Source of the DNA: Paludibacteraceae bacterium
Lineage (GTDB): Bacteria > Bacteroidota > Bacteroidia > Bacteroidales > Paludibacteraceae
Length of the DNA stretch: 64,000 bases
Assembly (NCBI GenBank): GCA_017630395.1
Contig: JAGBVI010000065.1
Location: forward strand, 33,114-97,113
Direction of reading: 5' to 3'
The stretch's first letter is position 1; the number at the start of each line of letters is the position of its first letter. Of this stretch, positions 63,664 to 64,000 are shown piece by piece. The translations under genes were made by a program, and so were the position numbers. The notes under the pieces were generated by a model that saw nothing but the letters and a program-made list of their open reading frames with translations, searched no databases and was not told where the DNA came from.

Positions 63664-64000
63664 TTATTTCACAACCATCTTCTCAATGTAGCTATTACCT
63701 TCAGCAGTTAGAATTCTTACGAAATAAGCACCTTCTGCCAAATTAACTTTGATATTTGCATCTGAACTTACTGCAACAATTTGTCCCATTAAGTTTAGGA
63801 TTTCAATAGTTTCAATAGTTTCAGACGTAAATATTGTGAAGTTTCCGTCTGATGGGTTTGGAGCCAATTTAACGCCTTCTGCATCATTTTCTGTCAATTC
63901 GTTTCCTACATTTTCTCCCGGAGTTGTAGCTCTTGGAGTAACATCGATAGTAACGTTGTAAAGTTGGCAATCTTCAAATGCAGTGATTGTAGTTGACTCA
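63664..64000 (-). CDS. C-terminal part of a T9SS-secreted protein (cut by window edge)
   Basis: The frame is open to the window end, so this is the 3' part of a larger gene continuing to the right. The last 77 residues form a T9SS type A sorting domain: KLAPNPSDGNFTIFTSE, IEILNLMGQIVAV, KVNLAEGAYFVRILTAEGNSYIEKMVVK. Before it the sequence reads TVTVDVTPRATTPGEN-like linker residues. The passenger domain lies outside the window, so its function is unknown. Confidence 0.9.
   Translation of the reverse strand, partial: ESTTITAFEDCQLYNVTIDVTPRATTPGENVGNELTENDAEGVKLAPNPSDGNFTIFTSETIETIEILNLMGQIVAVSSDANIKVNLAEGAYFVRILTAEGNSYIEKMVVK

Noticed and set aside
1-64000. CRISPR arrays, rRNA genes, complete insertion sequences
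   Set aside because: No regularly spaced repeats, no 16S/23S/5S-like sequence and no intact transposase reading frame were found.

Overview
This window is AT-rich chromosomal DNA from a member of the Bacteroidota, most likely the order Bacteroidales. Four things point there. There are type IX secretion/gliding genes (gldM, gldN and a distant GldJ/GldK-type lipoprotein). Two large surface proteins and one gene cut by the right edge end in, or resemble, T9SS sorting domains. Promoters have the Bacteroidetes form (TTTG, about 19-20 nt, TAnnTTTG), and Shine-Dalgarno sequences are scarce. Genus cannot be read from the sequence alone.

Layout. 1-6.1 kb: the end of the gldKLMN operon, then leuS and rplS, with a small inverted-repeat element between leuS and rplS. 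6.2-14.3 kb: an outer-membrane biogenesis run of two parvulin-type chaperones flanking a lipoprotein, an OstA-like protein and a TonB-dependent receptor. 14.3-16.9 kb: a sugar MFS permease and a ROK sugar kinase. 17-25 kb: a Pif1-like helicase, prmA, a Ser/Gly/His-rich exported protein, an OMP, a YraN-like protein, tadA with a small upstream partner, and an NlpC/P60 protein that lost its catalytic triad. 25.5-36.6 kb: cysS, an acyltransferase, a decayed gene, a CotH/lamin-tail T9SS cargo protein and a giant 2-hydroxyacyl-CoA-dehydratase-activase-like protein. 36.8-42.7 kb (minus strand): radical SAM protein, LtaS-like sulfatase, a small membrane protein, murF and the GldJ/GldK lipoprotein. 42.9-52.2 kb: folP, cdaA, an ABC ATPase, dapB, lepB, a DUF3108-type protein, a sigma-54 activator lacking its DNA-binding domain, and mutS.

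52.2-59.9 kb is the accessory part. It starts at a tRNA-Gly/tRNA-Leu pair preceded by a broken duplicate of the tRNA-Gly. It holds a type III restriction-modification pair, a truncated Rpn-family gene, a HigB/HigA-metallopeptidase toxin-antitoxin pair, an orphan gene fragment and a nested pair of miniature elements. The most unusual signal is a roughly 180-nt stretch just before mod, where several long complementary segments cross one another and imply a multiply pseudoknotted RNA leader that I could not assign to a known family. 60-64 kb holds a BspA-like leucine-rich-repeat surface protein and the tail of another T9SS cargo gene.

Most of the window is housekeeping. All calls rest on reading translations, motifs and base-pairing by eye; no database search or folding program was run.
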